A stretch of DNA of 64,000 bases from Microbotryum silenes-acaulis (taxonomy: Eukaryota > Basidiomycota > Microbotryomycetes > Microbotryales > Microbotryaceae), in contig QPFY01000005.1 in the NCBI GenBank assembly GCA_003665825.1, positions 248,001 to 312,000 of the forward strand, written 5' to 3'. Shown in pieces: positions 44,629 to 55,400 of the stretch. The position numbers and the translations under genes were made by a program. The first letter of the stretch is position 1; every line of letters begins with the position of its first letter. The notes beneath the pieces are model-generated. The model had not been told where the DNA came from. It searched no databases and worked only from the letters and a program-made list of their open reading frames with translations.

Positions 44629-47600
44629 ATGTCCAACTTTGCCCTCGACCCAGCTCTGATGGGGCCGACCGCGTCGACCTCGTCGCAACCGTTGGAGAAC
44701 TTGCACCACTTCAATTCACTTCGAACGTACCCCGTCGACGATGAGTTCGCCGACGATGAGTTCGGGGAAGACGACGGCAGTATCGACTCGCGCGACGACG
44801 AATCCCACAATAGCGACGACAGCATCGAGGACGATGGTGATGGCGAGCATGACGGCGAAGCTGACGAGACGGATGCAGAGGACGAGTATAGGATCGAGAT
44901 GGGCGAGGTTCAGCGCCCGCCGAATCGCGCTTTCCAGGGCAAGGGCAACGCCAGAGCGCTCAACCAAGACAGCGTGGGCCAAGACGACGACGCCGATCCT
45001 GAACAGGGAGAAGGTGGCGGTGATGAGGAATTGAGGTCAGTGCTACTTTGACGAAATTGATGGCTCCGGGTCGAGTCTGACCCTGGCCTTGAACGCGTTC
45101 TCAACAGCCGACTCGTCGCCGCCCTTCGAGACTCGGGAGCGTCCACTTCCGTCGGAGGCAGGACCGCGCTCGACAAGGCCTTTGATCGCTCGATCGAGGA
45201 AGAACTCGATGGCATCGACGACCCTTTTAACAACGGTCTTCCCAACCCCAAGAAGCGGCGCATCGTCGTAAGTGGCGCACATCGCCGGCGAACAGACAGG
45301 ATTTTCAGCTGCGGTCCGCTAATCGAGTCTTGTTCTGATACAGCCCCGTCGCCCCGATGCGGAACCATCGAACGAGGTCAAGGTCATGCTGGGTAGTGCG
45401 AACCGATACTACGCCGATGGGCGCCTCGATCAAGCCCGCGAGATCCTGACCGAAGTCGTGCGCATCGACCCGGCGATCCGACAATCATGGATGACGCTCG
45501 CGACGATCGAGGAAGAGTTGGGCAACTATGACAAGTCCATCACATTCAGGATCGTCGGAGCACATTTACTGCCGATCAAAAAGTCGTCGCTTGAATGGGC
45601 TGCGCTCGGTGCTCAATCTCGGTATGCAAGAAAGAGTCCCTGAATCCTTGACCCGGTCTGACTCGGGATGTCCCATACCGCCGCAGTGACAATGGTCTTT
45701 TGCATCAAGCCATCTACTGTTTCACACAAGCCATTAAGGGCGACAAGGAGGATGTCGACTCCATGTGGGATCGAGCCGTCTTGCTCAAGATGTCCGGTAG
45801 CACCAGCTTGGTGAGTCGAGTCGGATGGTCACGCTGTGGACTCTGAAGCGCGTGAACTGACCACACCAAGGACTGCAGGCCATCACCGCTTTCACTGCGC
45901 TTCTCAACGTCATCCCCCACGACCCCGGAGTCCTGCGTGAACTCGCACCCTTGCTCGCCGCGACGGAACAACACGCCCGAGCGACGACGCTCTTCCTCGC
46001 CGCCTTTGACCACTACCGCAAACTCGTCCCCCACATCACACCGCGCAACATCGAGCGCATCAACACCTTCGGCTACCAGGATCTCGAAACGATCGCCGAT
46101 TTTCTTTCCATTCAAAAACTCTACACGCGGTGCGTGAGCGTCATTCGCACGGGCGTAAGGTGGTTGCAAGGACGGGAGAAGGAGACGGCGTGGGACGCGC
46201 TCGAGGATGATCGCGAGTACGACGTCATGCGCAAGGCGCGGATCGGGTGGGATAATGATGCAGCCACGAGGCATTTGGAAGATGCGGAAGTGTACGACCT
46301 TGATGTCAGGTTGAGATTGAGGCTTGGTGTTGCGAGGATTGGGGAGGGGAGGGTCGAGGAGGCCAAAGTGAGTTGCTGGCTTCCATGGATCTTCTCACAG
46401 AGGGTGGTTCGATGCTGAATACTGGTGGCATGGGGTCGACGACGATGCAGCGACATTTTGCGATCGTCCTGCAGGAGGATGTGGCCGATTTTCCCGAGTT
46501 GTGGGGTGCCATCGGAGACGCCTACTTTGAGCGCGACATGTTTGAGGACGCGCTCGAGATCTTTCAGGAAATGGCAGAGGATGAGATTGTGAGTCTATCT
46601 AGCGTGTGATGATTTCGCTGGAATTGAATATTGACAAGGATCGTTGACAGACCAATGGACCGGCCGTGTGGGCTAAAGTCGGCGCTTGCCACTTTGAAAC
46701 CCGTGATTTCGAAGATGCACTCGAATGCTTCCAGGCTGGTCGGTCGCTTCCGCAACTGATATGAACAAGTGAAGACTCTAATGCTGATGGGTGAATATGC
46801 GTCGCAGTCATGGAGGAGCAACCCGAAAACTTGACGGTCAAGATGCAGCTCGCTCGAACTTGGGAGCAGCTCGACAAACCCGGCAAAGCCTTGGAGCTCA
46901 TCCACGAGAGTGAGTGATCAGCCCGGCTACATGCCAGCTCACCAACACCAGTGCTGATTATTCTCGCAACTTGTCTTTGCAGTCGTCGAAGTGCGCCGAC
47001 AATTGCGTGACGCCGGCCAGCTGAGCGAATTGGCTCGAGTGCCGAGCACCCGCGGTGCTCGCCGCGGCGCCACGCAGGCCCGATCTTCGACCACTCGCCC
47101 GCACGTGACCCCGGCCGAGCGCGCCGCTCGACGTCAGAACGCCGCCACGGTCGAACGCCAACGCCACCAAGAGTTCACCCTCGCGGTCGAGACTTTGCGC
47201 AAGCTCGACGACGACGTCGAAGCCGAGGATGCGGAGGCGATCACCGAGTGGCTCGAGGTTGCGACGTTCCTCGTCGATGCGTTCCGCGAGACCAAGTCTT
47301 TGTTCCCGAGCGATGGGAGGAAACGCTTCATGGGGGCGATGCGCAGGCAGTGGAAGAGGAAGGGTGGGAATGAGATGGACATTGAGAAGCAGGCCGACGA
47401 GATGGCTTCGCGGTTGGAGAGGACCCTGGGTCGGTTCTTACTCTTTCTTGTGTGAGCCCTGCGGCCACTGACCCTCTCTTTTGGTGATCCCGGCAGTCGA
47501 TAATGACGATGACAACCTGGCGATCGACTCGTTCCGAGGCATCAGCTTTGATGACTGGCTGAAATTGATCATCAAGGTGAGAGTCGCCTTGCTCTTCCCA

Positions 47601-48761
47601 GGCCATCACCCACCAAATACTAAGGAAGAGTCGTCCTTCGACAGTACTCCTTCTTGCTCATCAAGAACGACGAGGCCGAAGCCGGGCTCGAAACCCTCAA
47701 GCACACGCAGAATGCCGGTCCGTTCAAACACTCGGAGACGCGCTCGCTCTCCATCTGGCTCGCTCTCGCCGCGGGCTACAACTACCTCCGCAACTTCGAC
47801 GAGGTCGTCATGATTGCTCGCCGCATCTCGCTCCGTCGACAGTTTCAATCCGAGCCCCTGCGCTTGCTCCACGCCCTCTTGCCGGGTGGGGTCGCCGCAA
47901 TCGAGGCGTTCAACTCGACGAGGTTGGCCAAGTACCTGATGCGCCAACTGATGATGCTCGAACGGATCTCTCGAGGCGCCGAGGTGCGCGTTGGTGCCAA
48001 TGGTACGATCTTGATCAAGTCTTTGGGGGTCGATAAAGATATGGACGGGGATGACGAGGATGAAGATGGGGTCGGTGCTGGTGGGCATGGGTCGCTACCG
48101 AGCTTTGTACCGACCGTGCCGAACCCGTGGTACAACTACGTCTACGCGTGCATGCTCGAGACGTCCAAGAGTTATCAATCGGCTCTCCGTGAGTTGAATG
48201 GGGGTTGGCGTCGATGATCTGACTTCACAGGCTTAATTTAACCGACTCCGGTTCCTCTTGTCTCAGAGTATCTGCTGCGAGCTTACGAAGGGATGCCGAG
48301 GCAGCCCCTGATCAACCTCACGATCGGGATTGCCTATATTCATCGCGCCATGACGCGTGCGACCGACAATCGACATCACCAGATCGCTCAGGGGCTCGCC
48401 TTCTTTAGCCAGTACCGAGCGATCAAGGGGAGGTGCCAAGAGGTCGAGTACAACTTTGGTCGCGTCTTTCACCTACTAGGTGAGTGCTCTCCTACTCGTA
48501 GACGCGAAATCTTCGGTATTGACGCTGTGCTCCGTTATTGTAGGCCTTCAATCTTATGCGGTGAGACACTACGAGGCCTGTCTGGCGATCGCGGCCGAGG
48601 GCCGCAAGGCTCGGATGCACCTCGATGGCGATGATGAGGAGGACGAGAACGGCGAAGACGACTTTGCGCGTGTCGCGGCATACAACCTCTCGAACCTGTA
48701 CATGCTTTCGGGCTCGCCCGACCTAGCCAAGGTGATCGCGCACAAGTGGCTGTCGTTTTGA
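44629..48761 (+). CDS. TFC4: Transcription factor TFIIIC subunit tau131 (TFC4/Sfc4), TPR protein
   Basis: Thirteen exons: 44629-45035, 45108-45267, 45344-45621, 45687-45810, 45879-46367, 46451-46588, 46651-46738, 46808-46909, 46983-47429, 47497-47576, 47645-48188, 48267-48479, 48544-48761; about 1,095 residues, every phase agrees. The N-terminus is acidic and ends in a basic PKKRRIV. Tetratricopeptide repeats follow (for example GSANRYYADGRLDQAREILT, WGAIGDAYFERDMFEDALEI, VGACHFETRDFEDALECFQ), then a charged linker (ERAARRQNAATVERQRHQEF), the conserved block SFRGISFDDWLKLIIKY, and a second TPR array ending NLSNLYMLSGSPDLAKVIAH. Known role: scaffold of the tauA half of TFIIIC that binds A boxes of tRNA genes and recruits TFIIIB (Brf1/Bdp1) for RNA polymerase III. 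Length is close to the ~1,025 residues of yeast Tfc4. Confidence 0.95.
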
Positions 48762-50359
48762 GGCTGGTTAGATTCTTTGTTTTGGTAGAACCTCTTTCAA
48801 TCATTTGCCCCCTTCTTTTTTGGTCACTCACACAGCGAGCTTGCTGCACTGCGGGATGATTACGCGGGAGACATGTACTCCAAGAATGTGATTCGCAGAC
48901 GGTGACATCGCTCGAGTCTCGCAGTTGATCTCGGAGATGAAGTGAACAGCAAATCTGTCGTGGAACAATCGCCTCAGATGGGTGGAATGAGATGAGGTAT
49001 TCAGAGTCCGAGGCGAAGAATACTGGCGGTGGTTGGGGCGAGACCGGCATGAAAAGGATGAGAGGGCCTGAGAAAAGGGGTTCGTGTGCGAATCACGGGT
49101 CTTGTTGTACTCACAATGGCTCAATCGATGTACTATGGTTCTCCACAACGTGGACCGATGGTTTTTGGCCCGGACTTGGGAACCAAGTGTGAACGCTGTC
49201 TGGACTTCGGTGCGGCACTCCCGCCAGCACAAGACCGACTCGGCGCAGGAGCGGTAGGCGAGTGCTACCTTGCTCGTTGGTATCTAGAACCATAAACTGC
49301 ATTATTCCATCATCAGATTTTGTGTTTCTTTCAAAAAAGGGCATAGGTGGCACCAGTCGCGTGTACTAGTTTGTCCCGGCCATGGTCGCGATGCTACGTT
49401 TCGGTGAGGGTCCTTGAAAAGCTGTGAGTAAGCAAACCACATAGACATGCAAGAGGTTCTGTTCTGGCCCAAATCGGTAATGCGTATGATACATGGTTGC
49501 AATCGACTTGCTCGCTGCGACATCACTACTCCTCAACCCACATCGGGGAGATCAACCCCTTCCCCCAATCCCGCCACTCTCATCGCGATGACGTGCCCTC
49601 CCCCAATACCTCCGCTCCCACGTCCCATTAAATAGAGCCCATGTCTCTAAAACCGATGCCTTGGGATCTCGGACGTCGTTGTCGGCGGTGCAGACGAGTG
49701 GCTCCCATCGTCGGCGACGAACGCTGATCCCGACTTGACCTTGGCCTCGTCCTGGACGTTCAGGGCGACGGCAGTAGGGAGCCATACACCAAATCGCGGT
49801 GATTAGGTTGCAAAGGATGAAAGAGTCGGGAGTCAGCAGTGGCCCCGCGAGTGAGCCCGGTGCCGACAACGATCGCGAGAGGGCTTACATCCAAGTGCTT
49901 CTTCCACGCCTCCTCCCCAGCCTGCATGGTATCGGTGTGGATCCTGTACATCCCATATAGACCGTCTGAAGCCCCCCAAAGTGGTTGAAACAAGATGCCG
50001 TGTCAGCCAGTAGGACAGGCTCATCGAGGCCCCGTTCCCGAAGCGCCTCTCGGGTGGGATGACGTACAGACGGACAGGCCGGCCAGGCCCGTGACGAGTG
50101 TACGGTGTGCGATGTCGGCCAGACCTAATCGAGCGGCTCCAGACATGGCTTGTGAGTTCAAGCTTGGACTGCAGGGATATGAGCGAAGGTCGCGGGGCTT
50201 TGGTGGTCGGTTGAGGTTGAGGTTGCCGCGCCGGCGGCCCGACGTCTAATAAGGCTGGGCTTGGGAGAGCTTGGGAATTGTCTGGGGCGTCAGAAGAAAA
50301 CGCACAAAAAGGGAGGGAAAGAAGGAGGTTCACGTCATTATATCTTGTAATCCACGTCT
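48762..50359. other. Intergenic region without supported genes
   Basis: The left end is TFC4 3' UTR. The rest has short overlapping frames on both strands and no recognisable protein. It borders the transposon island and may contain eroded repeats. Confidence 0.4.
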
Positions 50360-51301
50360 TCAAAGCCTGCATTTTTCATTGCACTCAACACTGCTGACCG
50401 AAGCTTCAAAACGCTTTGAAGTGAGGCCGCTGCGATCGGGACCGCCCGCCTGATTCTCAAGTTTAGACAACCCATATCTACGTGTACCTGGTGTACGTGT
50501 ACTGGCTACACCGAGGATTTGCACGTCGTGCGGCAAGAGAGTACGGTCATGTAGATCATGTGTTCGTCTGTCGTTCTTCCCTTCTTTTTTCCTTTTTTCT
50601 TCTTCTTCTTCTTCCTTTCTTCTCTTTTCTCTTCTTCCTTCCTGTCTTTGGTTTTCCCCTACTTTCTTCTTTTCTTTTCCGCTTCGCCGGCACCATCTGA
50701 GAAAAACGTGCTCCTCCGTTTCGGTGTCCGATCCCGTTGCGCTGGTACACCGTGGGCAAGAGGGATCAGTCCGATTTCGCTGCTCTTCACTTCCGCGCCG
50801 CTTCATTCTTGTTGCTAGTGGCAGTGATGAGCTTCGAAGTTGCCATTGCACCAGTGCAGCATACGACGATCTCGCTTTTCTGTAGGGGTAAATTGCCGGT
50901 TTCATCCCTGTTAACTGTAATAGGCTAATTTTCTTCCATGTTGTGTCGGCTAATTTTCCAAATTGAACTTGTGTCAGCCTTTTCTCCACTATCTCTCCAA
51001 TATTGTTTTCGATCCATTCGGTATCGTCCTTCATGACCCAGCTTGAAAGTCCATGTGTTGGTGGCCTAAGCACAAAATGCATATCCTTGTGGGCACGATT
51101 CGCTTCCACGTCGGCCTTTCGGTTCAGTATTGACCGTTCATCCTGTCCCGTCGTGTGGGCTTTCACATGGTGTACAGTAAGCATTGACGTGGCCAACACC
51201 AACCTTCGGAGCCACGAGTGATACGAGCGACTGGGTATTTTCCTCGATATCTCCCGCTCTGGGTGCGCCTGCCACTCCTTGATGAGCCGCGCCGTTCCCA
51301 A
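50360..51301 (-). mobile_element. LINE fragment: RNase H C-terminus plus zinc-finger-like tail
   Basis: A 313-codon frame. Its start carries the closing motifs of an RNase H domain (VHHVKAHTTGQDERSILNRK followed by ADVEANRAH). About 100 residues later comes the post-RT zinc-finger-like pattern CPRC...ETEEHVFLRWC. Between that and the end the frame crosses a pyrimidine-rich microsatellite (about 50575-50680) read as a Lys/Glu stretch, which is probably not functional protein. No reverse transcriptase precedes it, so it is a 5'-truncated 3' end of a LINE of a type carrying RNase H; neither other LINE in the window shows this domain. Confidence 0.75.
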
Positions 51302-52046
51302 AAGAGGTTATAAAGCAACGACGGCAAGCAGCTGGGTGAAAGTCAAACCCCTGCGCGCACAGAGCGCTGCGCAGATCAAAACCCGCAGAGCACCTAATGC
51401 GGACTCCAACGGGCGGTGAGTACTGCTGCCACTTCACGTCCCAAGAGCGGGAGCGAAGATACTCAAAAACCAGGCAAGAGCGCCTAGAGAAAGAAAGGGG
51501 GAGAACATACAGAAAGTCACGACTGGAAACACGGAGATCCAGGGATACTAAGACAGAGAGGAGGGGAACACACCCGAGGGGCCAAGGGAGGGGGTCGAAG
51601 CCAGAGATAGAGGTCCCCAGGGACTAACCGGCCGCAGCCAAGCCCCAGCTACTCGTCACCCCGACAGCGCCTGATGTCCTCCCTTGGCTGAGTCTCGAGT
51701 GCTGGCTGTTGAGCCGTTGGGGCCGAGCGAAAAACGATCCAATACAACGAAACGAGCCTCGCCTTGACGCGAGGATATTGACCAAAAACGAGCGACCTTT
51801 CTTCCCGAGCCATGCCGTAAATCTTGACCAACGCGAACGAACGAACCATTCAACGGAATCCAACACACCGCTTAGGAGTAAAAGGAGAAGTGGCTGAAGC
51901 GTAGTCAACAACTGAGCAACAGGAACGAGAAGAGGAAGGGAAGGGAAAAGGGGGGGACAGGAGAGGGGAAACTTCACAAAGCCTCCAACGCAAAGACGAT
52001 CGACCCGGCTTGCCGATCCATCCAAGAACGAAAACCGCTACTGCGC

Positions 52047-52051
<5 letters not shown>

Positions 52052-52087
<36 letters not shown>
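52052..52087. repeat. (GA)n microsatellite
   Basis: About 18 GA units in a row. Confidence 0.95.
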
Positions 52088-52093
<6 letters not shown>

Positions 52094-52202
52094 AGCCTTC
52101 CACTGCGCAACAATTTTCAAGACAGTCAGCTTCTGAAAGAAAAGTCGACCTCTGAAAAGAAGGGAGGAAAATGGGAAGGAAGGACTTAACTCGGTCATCA
52201 CA

Positions 52203-52250
52203 CCTCCCAATCTTTTTTTTTTTTGTAGAAACTGTTCATCCTCCCAATCT
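52203..52250 (-). repeat. Short poly(A)-tailed insertion scar flanked by 11-bp direct repeats
   Basis: CCTCCCAATCT occurs at 52203-52213 and again at 52240-52250. Between the copies, read on the minus strand, are 15 nt followed by a run of A (T12 at 52213-52224 on the plus strand). This is the layout of an extremely 5'-truncated retroposed copy with its target-site duplication. Confidence 0.6.
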
Positions 52251-52263
52251 CTTTTTTTTTTTG

Positions 52264-52484
52264 GTATGAAACTCATCGCTAATTTGCAAGACGAGAAAAC
52301 CCCCTACGGAACTAAAGGAGATGCTGCCCAGTATGCACGATGATGACCACAACCGCCGCTCGATGCGTTTTTTTTTTTTTGTATGAAACTCATCGCTAAT
52401 TTGCAAGACGAGAAAACCCCCTACGGAACTAAAGGAGATGCTGCCCAGTATGCACGATGATGACCACAACCGCCGCTCGATGCG
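52264..52484 (-). repeat. Two identical 104-bp units, each followed by poly(A) on the minus strand
   Basis: 52264-52367 and 52381-52484 are identical by eye over 104 bp. They are separated by T13 (52368-52380), and a further T run (52252-52262) lies just left of the first unit. On the minus strand each unit therefore ends in poly(A), the form expected for 3' ends of a retrotransposon or retroposed RNA copied in tandem. Confidence 0.85.
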
Positions 52485-55400
52485 TTGTAACTAGCAGAAC
52501 AGACCAACCCGATACATCCGAGTTCAAGTCCCCCCCACCCACGGTTGCTCCCTCCCAGAGACGAATGAAAGGAAGATTGAAGATAATACACAAGGAATCG
52601 GGAAACGATGGAGGAATTGTTGGTGGTGGTACATGTGTTGTACAGGCGAATCCGATTATAGTTGTACAGTTGAACCTTCTTCGATCTTTTGACTTCAGAC
52701 CCCCCCTGAGACCGCCCTACTCCTTGAAGCCCCTTAATTCTTTGACACGCGTCGAACAAGGCCTCCGATGGCACAAACATCCCGCTCAATCCGAATGATT
52801 CACGTGGTCCAAAGGGGGGATGTAACCTCCTGCGACCGCAGCAATCACCTACCCCTTGTACCCAACTGCGCTGGATCTGCACCGCGGATTCCAAACCCCT
52901 TTTCGGTTACCAAAGTCGGCCCCCCCCCTCGCGACCGCACGACCCCAGATCACCCCCATTTCAATGACTGCAACTGCGAAACAGGCCTACTTCGCACAAA
53001 AACACACACAATCCCGAGATTCCCGGGGAAAGTCACGGAGCATGTGACAGTCCATTGGACACGCCTCGGTCTGCAGCGCGGGCGGGTGGCCGACAACACC
53101 GGCGCGCGGCTGGAGACCAGAGGCGGGGTATACCTTCCGCAGGGGCCTCGCTTCCCTGCGGCGTACTCCCAATCTCGGAACGCACACTCGAGTCCCGTTG
53201 TACGTGCAGGTGGTTCCCAATCACCGCAGATACTGGGGAAAGAAGGAGCATGAGGCCCACGACGGTGATGTCATTGTGTGGGACCTCGCTCGAGTGTGGA
53301 TGTGTATGGCGGTTCGGTACCCGAGTCACCCGCCGCGCGGCCGCGACTCCGAGCGAGCAGCAAAGCAAGGAGAGGCGAGCCACGCAGGCAGTTTGTGCCG
53401 GCCTTGAACAGGAGATCACGGAGTCGCTCGACCGAAAGAGAAGACAGACCCGGCCCTTGAGAGGAGTGGAAAACTCACGGCGTAGTCCAGGAGAGGGCCA
53501 AGGGGATCCGCTTTCGCTGTGTGTCATCGTGATGTGGCAGAAGCTCGAACCAAGGGCGACAATGCCCGCCGGCGCAAAGAACCCGAGGCTCCTGGGGAGT
53601 ACGGAAGCCTATGAGGAGGAATGGCAAAAAGAGCGAGAGAAAACAGGTTCAGTATTCTGGCGTGTTTGGGAGACATTTTGGAGATTGAGAAAGAGGGAAA
53701 GGGGACTTGTGATTTTTATTTGGTTTTTGGTTTGTGGTTCTTGGCTGGGTAGGGAGGAGCGCCGTCTACTTCATCGTGCCAATCTGAGCTCCAACCTCTC
53801 CTTCAGTCCCGCCATCTCCTTGTCCATGCTCGACATCGCTTTGGCGTGGCGATGGAGATCCCAGCGTCGGTTGCTGAGAGTGTCGAGCGCCAGCGCAATG
53901 AAGGCGCGGATTGGGCGCTTTTTCGACGTCGGAAGGCGAGCGCGCAGTCGAGGGAGGCCGTGCTCGATCTGAAGTGCCGTGTAGTCGAGGTCGAGGATCG
54001 ACACGACCCCCAGCGCGTCGCAGAGAATGGACCTAGCTGCTTGCCAAAACTGAGAAGAGTCAGGGCAATCATGCCAAAAGTGAGTAAAGTCATCCTCCAC
54101 CCCTGCCAGGCTGCATGCCTGCACGAGGCAGCAGGCTGAGTCGCCATGCCGCTGCACAAACTGGCGCTTCCGCGTTGGCGTGAAGTGGTACGCCAGCTTG
54201 AAGTGCACCTCGCGCTCGCGGGCCGTGGCGGGCCCGGTGTGGAACCACACCCAGAAGAGTCGCCTTTCTTTGGGTGTGACGAGTGATCCAGGGCGTTGTG
54301 TGTGGTCGAAACGTCGATGGTTGATGACGCGTCGAAGTCGCGCAATGGTGTAAGGTCTGTCCAAGTTCAACATTCTCCACTGATCAGCACACAAGGGGCC
54401 GGAGGGGAGGGGAAGTTTTTGATCAGGCACGCCGACCGGAGTCGCTCTGGGCAAGATGTGCTCGAGGGGACCGCCGGGCCGGACTCCAGGTGCTCCAACA
54501 ACACGAATGACGGGTGGTCGACGTGCGAGGACGGGAACAGGAGGCGGAAGCGGCGGGATGAGGCGATCGCCTGCGACCTGGATCCACGCCTGGACTTGAT
54601 CGCGCTTCCATTGCCAAAGGTTGGACAGCTCCGAGCCGTCGCCTTGGGGATGCTTCTCAGGGGTCCAGGGCACCGTTGGAGCTGCGGGGTATTGGGCTCG
54701 CGCATAGATGTCAGCGATGGTGCGTTCGAAACTGAAAAGCTTCGCCAAACGCTTATCCTGCTCCGAGAACGCCCGCGAGTCATGCAGACCAGGTTGGAGG
54801 GGAGAAAGAGAAAGAAAATTGGAGACCGAAAGTTTGGCAGGATCGACGACGGCAGGGTAGCGTTCAGCGACCGAGAGCACCGCTCGCCAGCGGGGATGTA
54901 GCTCCCGGGGTGCGTCGGCGTTCCTCCACGTCCACAGATCCGTAGCAAAGTCAAAGGTCGGAAGCGCTCGCCGGATGGAACTCCGAGCCAGATCGCTCCA
55001 AATCGCAGTTGACCCGCCGGCCAGCACGTCCCAAATCCGTACCGAGACTGAATCCACCACATCTTGGATGCTCACGACGCTGAGACCACCTCGCGCCCGT
55101 GTCGTGAAGACGACCGATTGCTTGTAGTCACTGCGCCGCGGTCCTCCCTTCACAAAGTCGGCAAGCTTGCGCTCGATCGCCTTGATCACGTCGGATGGCG
55201 GTACGTCGGCGGAGAGAGAGTGCAGCACCTTGGAGATGCCGTAGCGGTTGAGATAGAAAGCCCGGGTATGATGCGTCATCCATCGGTCGCGCACCGAGAG
55301 AATCACTCGATCGACCCTTCGCTCAAGATCATGGAATCCCAGCCTGTTGTTGCCGTCAGGCGCAAACTGGAGACCGATCCAGGGAAGAGACTCGTCCGGT

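Larger units (their letters stand above)
51302..53770. other. Transposon-derived intergenic DNA
   Basis: No host gene seen. It contains a (GA)n tract, two poly(T) scars with an 11-bp direct repeat (52203-52250), and two identical 104-bp units separated by T13 (52264-52484). The part next to 53770 is the 3' untranslated region of the minus-strand LINE. A 305-codon plus-strand frame (53055-53972) partly overlaps that LINE in antisense and was not accepted. Confidence 0.5.

Noticed and set aside
53055..53972. 305-codon plus-strand open frame next to the LINE
   Set aside because: Its end lies antisense to the LINE's zinc-finger region and the remainder has no recognisable protein; more likely 3' UTR of the element.
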